NCBI RefSeq assembly: GCF_002019705.1
Contig: NZ_KV917377.1
Location: 4,393,085-4,457,084 of the forward strand
From: Shouchella patagoniensis
Lineage (GTDB): Bacteria; Bacillota; Bacilli; Bacillales; Bacillaceae_D
DNA: 64,000 nucleotides
Direction: 5' to 3'
Both the position numbers and the translations under genes were made by a program. The stretch's first letter is position 1. Each line of letters opens with the position of its first letter. Positions 63,461 to 64,000 of this stretch are shown here, piece by piece. The notes under the pieces are model-generated. The model had not been told where the DNA came from. It searched no databases and worked only from the letters and a program-made list of their open reading frames with translations.

Positions 63461-64000
63461 TACGCTCTTTTTCAATAGAAGATGAAAGATAATCTTCTAT
63501 TGTGTAAGGCTGATGACCCGTTAGTTCTGAAAGCGTTAAAAATGTATAGCCTTGTTTATGGAGAGTGGGGATAATCTCTTTTACTGCTTCAACTGTTTCA
63601 GAGCGATCACCACCACCGTCGTGTAAAAGAATAACGTCCCCAGGTTGAATATTACTTAATACATGTGACACGATTTGTTTTTTACTACGGTTATCCCAAT
63701 CCCGCGGGTCTTGATGCCAAGACCAAAGCGATATTTTATGCTCTTTTTCAAGGGCGACGTCAATAATATCGTCATTGTAATACCCACCCACTGGTCGAAA
63801 AAATAACGGTTTAATGCCAAACATATCCATTAAGAGGGTGTCCGTTTGCTCGATTTCTTGCGATAAATTTGTTTTACTCACATGTTCATTATAATCGTGT
63901 GTGAACGTATGATTTCCAATTTCATGATTCTCAAATAAAATTCGTTTCACGATATCTGGATGTTCTTTGACATCTTCACCAACGACAAAAAAAGTCGCCT
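63447..64000 (-). CDS. Polysaccharide deacetylase (NodB domain), partial
   Basis: The gene runs off the right edge: the frame stays open to 64000 and reads ATFFVVGEDVKEHPDIVKRILFENHEIGNHTFTHD, which is inside a NodB domain. Visible motifs: the zinc-binding H-x-x-x-H (NHTFTH), RPVGGYY (usually RPPYG), WSWHQDPRDW, and DVILLHDGGGDRSETVEAV. The first catalytic Asp motif (FDDGP-like) must be beyond the window. Such enzymes remove N-acetyl groups from peptidoglycan, chitin or poly-GlcNAc. A GTG at 63950 could be taken for a start but is internal. Confidence 0.88.
   Translation of the reverse strand, partial: ATFFVVGEDVKEHPDIVKRILFENHEIGNHTFTHDYNEHVSKTNLSQEIEQTDTLLMDMFGIKPLFFRPVGGYYNDDIIDVALEKEHKISLWSWHQDPRDWDNRSKKQIVSHVLSNIQPGDVILLHDGGGDRSETVEAVKEIIPTLHKQGYTFLTLSELTGHQPYTIEDYLSSSIEKERNKTP

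Noticed and set aside
63447-63950. GTG at 63950 as the start of a short deacetylase
   Set aside because: The frame upstream continues in perfect NodB sequence to the window edge, so the start lies outside.

Overview
The window looks like chromosome of a low-GC Gram-positive bacterium of the Bacillaceae, probably an alkaliphilic or halotolerant Bacillus relative (Alkalihalobacillus/Shouchella type). The reasons are strong AGGAGG-type ribosome binding sites with frequent TTG and GTG starts, Bacillus-type Zur, Fur and cre sites, a complete petrobactin (asbABCDEF) operon, very acidic surface lipoproteins, and remains of a GH81-CBM56 laminarinase of the kind known from B. halodurans. The species is inferred. 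I saw no rRNA, tRNA, CRISPR array, prophage or insertion sequence.

Layout. 0-5.6 kb: regulators (a LuxR-type protein with a degenerate receiver, a small protein, a response regulator with a SARP-like output domain), an ECF sigma/anti-sigma pair with a visible autoregulatory promoter, a CD3324-family protein, and TetR and GNAT pseudogenes. 5.6-12.1 kb: amidohydrolase, MarR, old yellow enzyme, MFS exporter, TrmB regulator and aldo/keto reductase. 12.1-19.5 kb: a run with many decayed genes (catalase, NUDIX, VOC), two GNATs, a BAAT-type hydrolase, a metallophosphoesterase and a coiled-coil protein with 21-bp tandem repeats. 19.6-23.1 kb: a three-domain NlpC/P60 wall enzyme and a zinc-starvation cassette (rpsN2, znuA), each gene with its own Zur box. 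23.5-30.1 kb: a five-gene oligopeptide ABC transporter and an oxalate-decarboxylase-like protein that has lost its second cupin. 30.2-38.6 kb: glpFK, a GH81-CBM56 pseudogene, ArsR, DinB, a GNAT pseudogene, MFS and AraC.

39-42 kb: GntP permease and an FGGY kinase behind a cre site. 42.2-49.9 kb: one tightly packed operon holding a TAXI-type TRAP transporter, a GntR regulator, GlcD and GlcF, and an L-2-hydroxyglutarate oxidase. It reads as an uptake and oxidation pathway for 2-hydroxyacids. 49.9-53.5 kb: ornithine-cyclodeaminase-like protein, MHS-family transporter, XRE-cupin regulator, GNAT. 53.6-60.9 kb: an iron block with a heme monooxygenase and the petrobactin operon, each behind a Fur box. 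61-64 kb: a CD3324-family gene preceded by a 7-codon leader peptide and two mutually exclusive hairpins, then MarR-GNAT, a DUF554 membrane protein and a polysaccharide deacetylase that runs off the right edge.

The most unusual items are the attenuator-like leader at 61.0-61.1 kb, the single-cupin OxdC derivative at 29.3-30.1 kb, the NlpC/P60 protein with only one intact catalytic cysteine in three domains, the ZnuA with a His-rich insert and an extra domain, and a large load of pseudogenes (at least seven).
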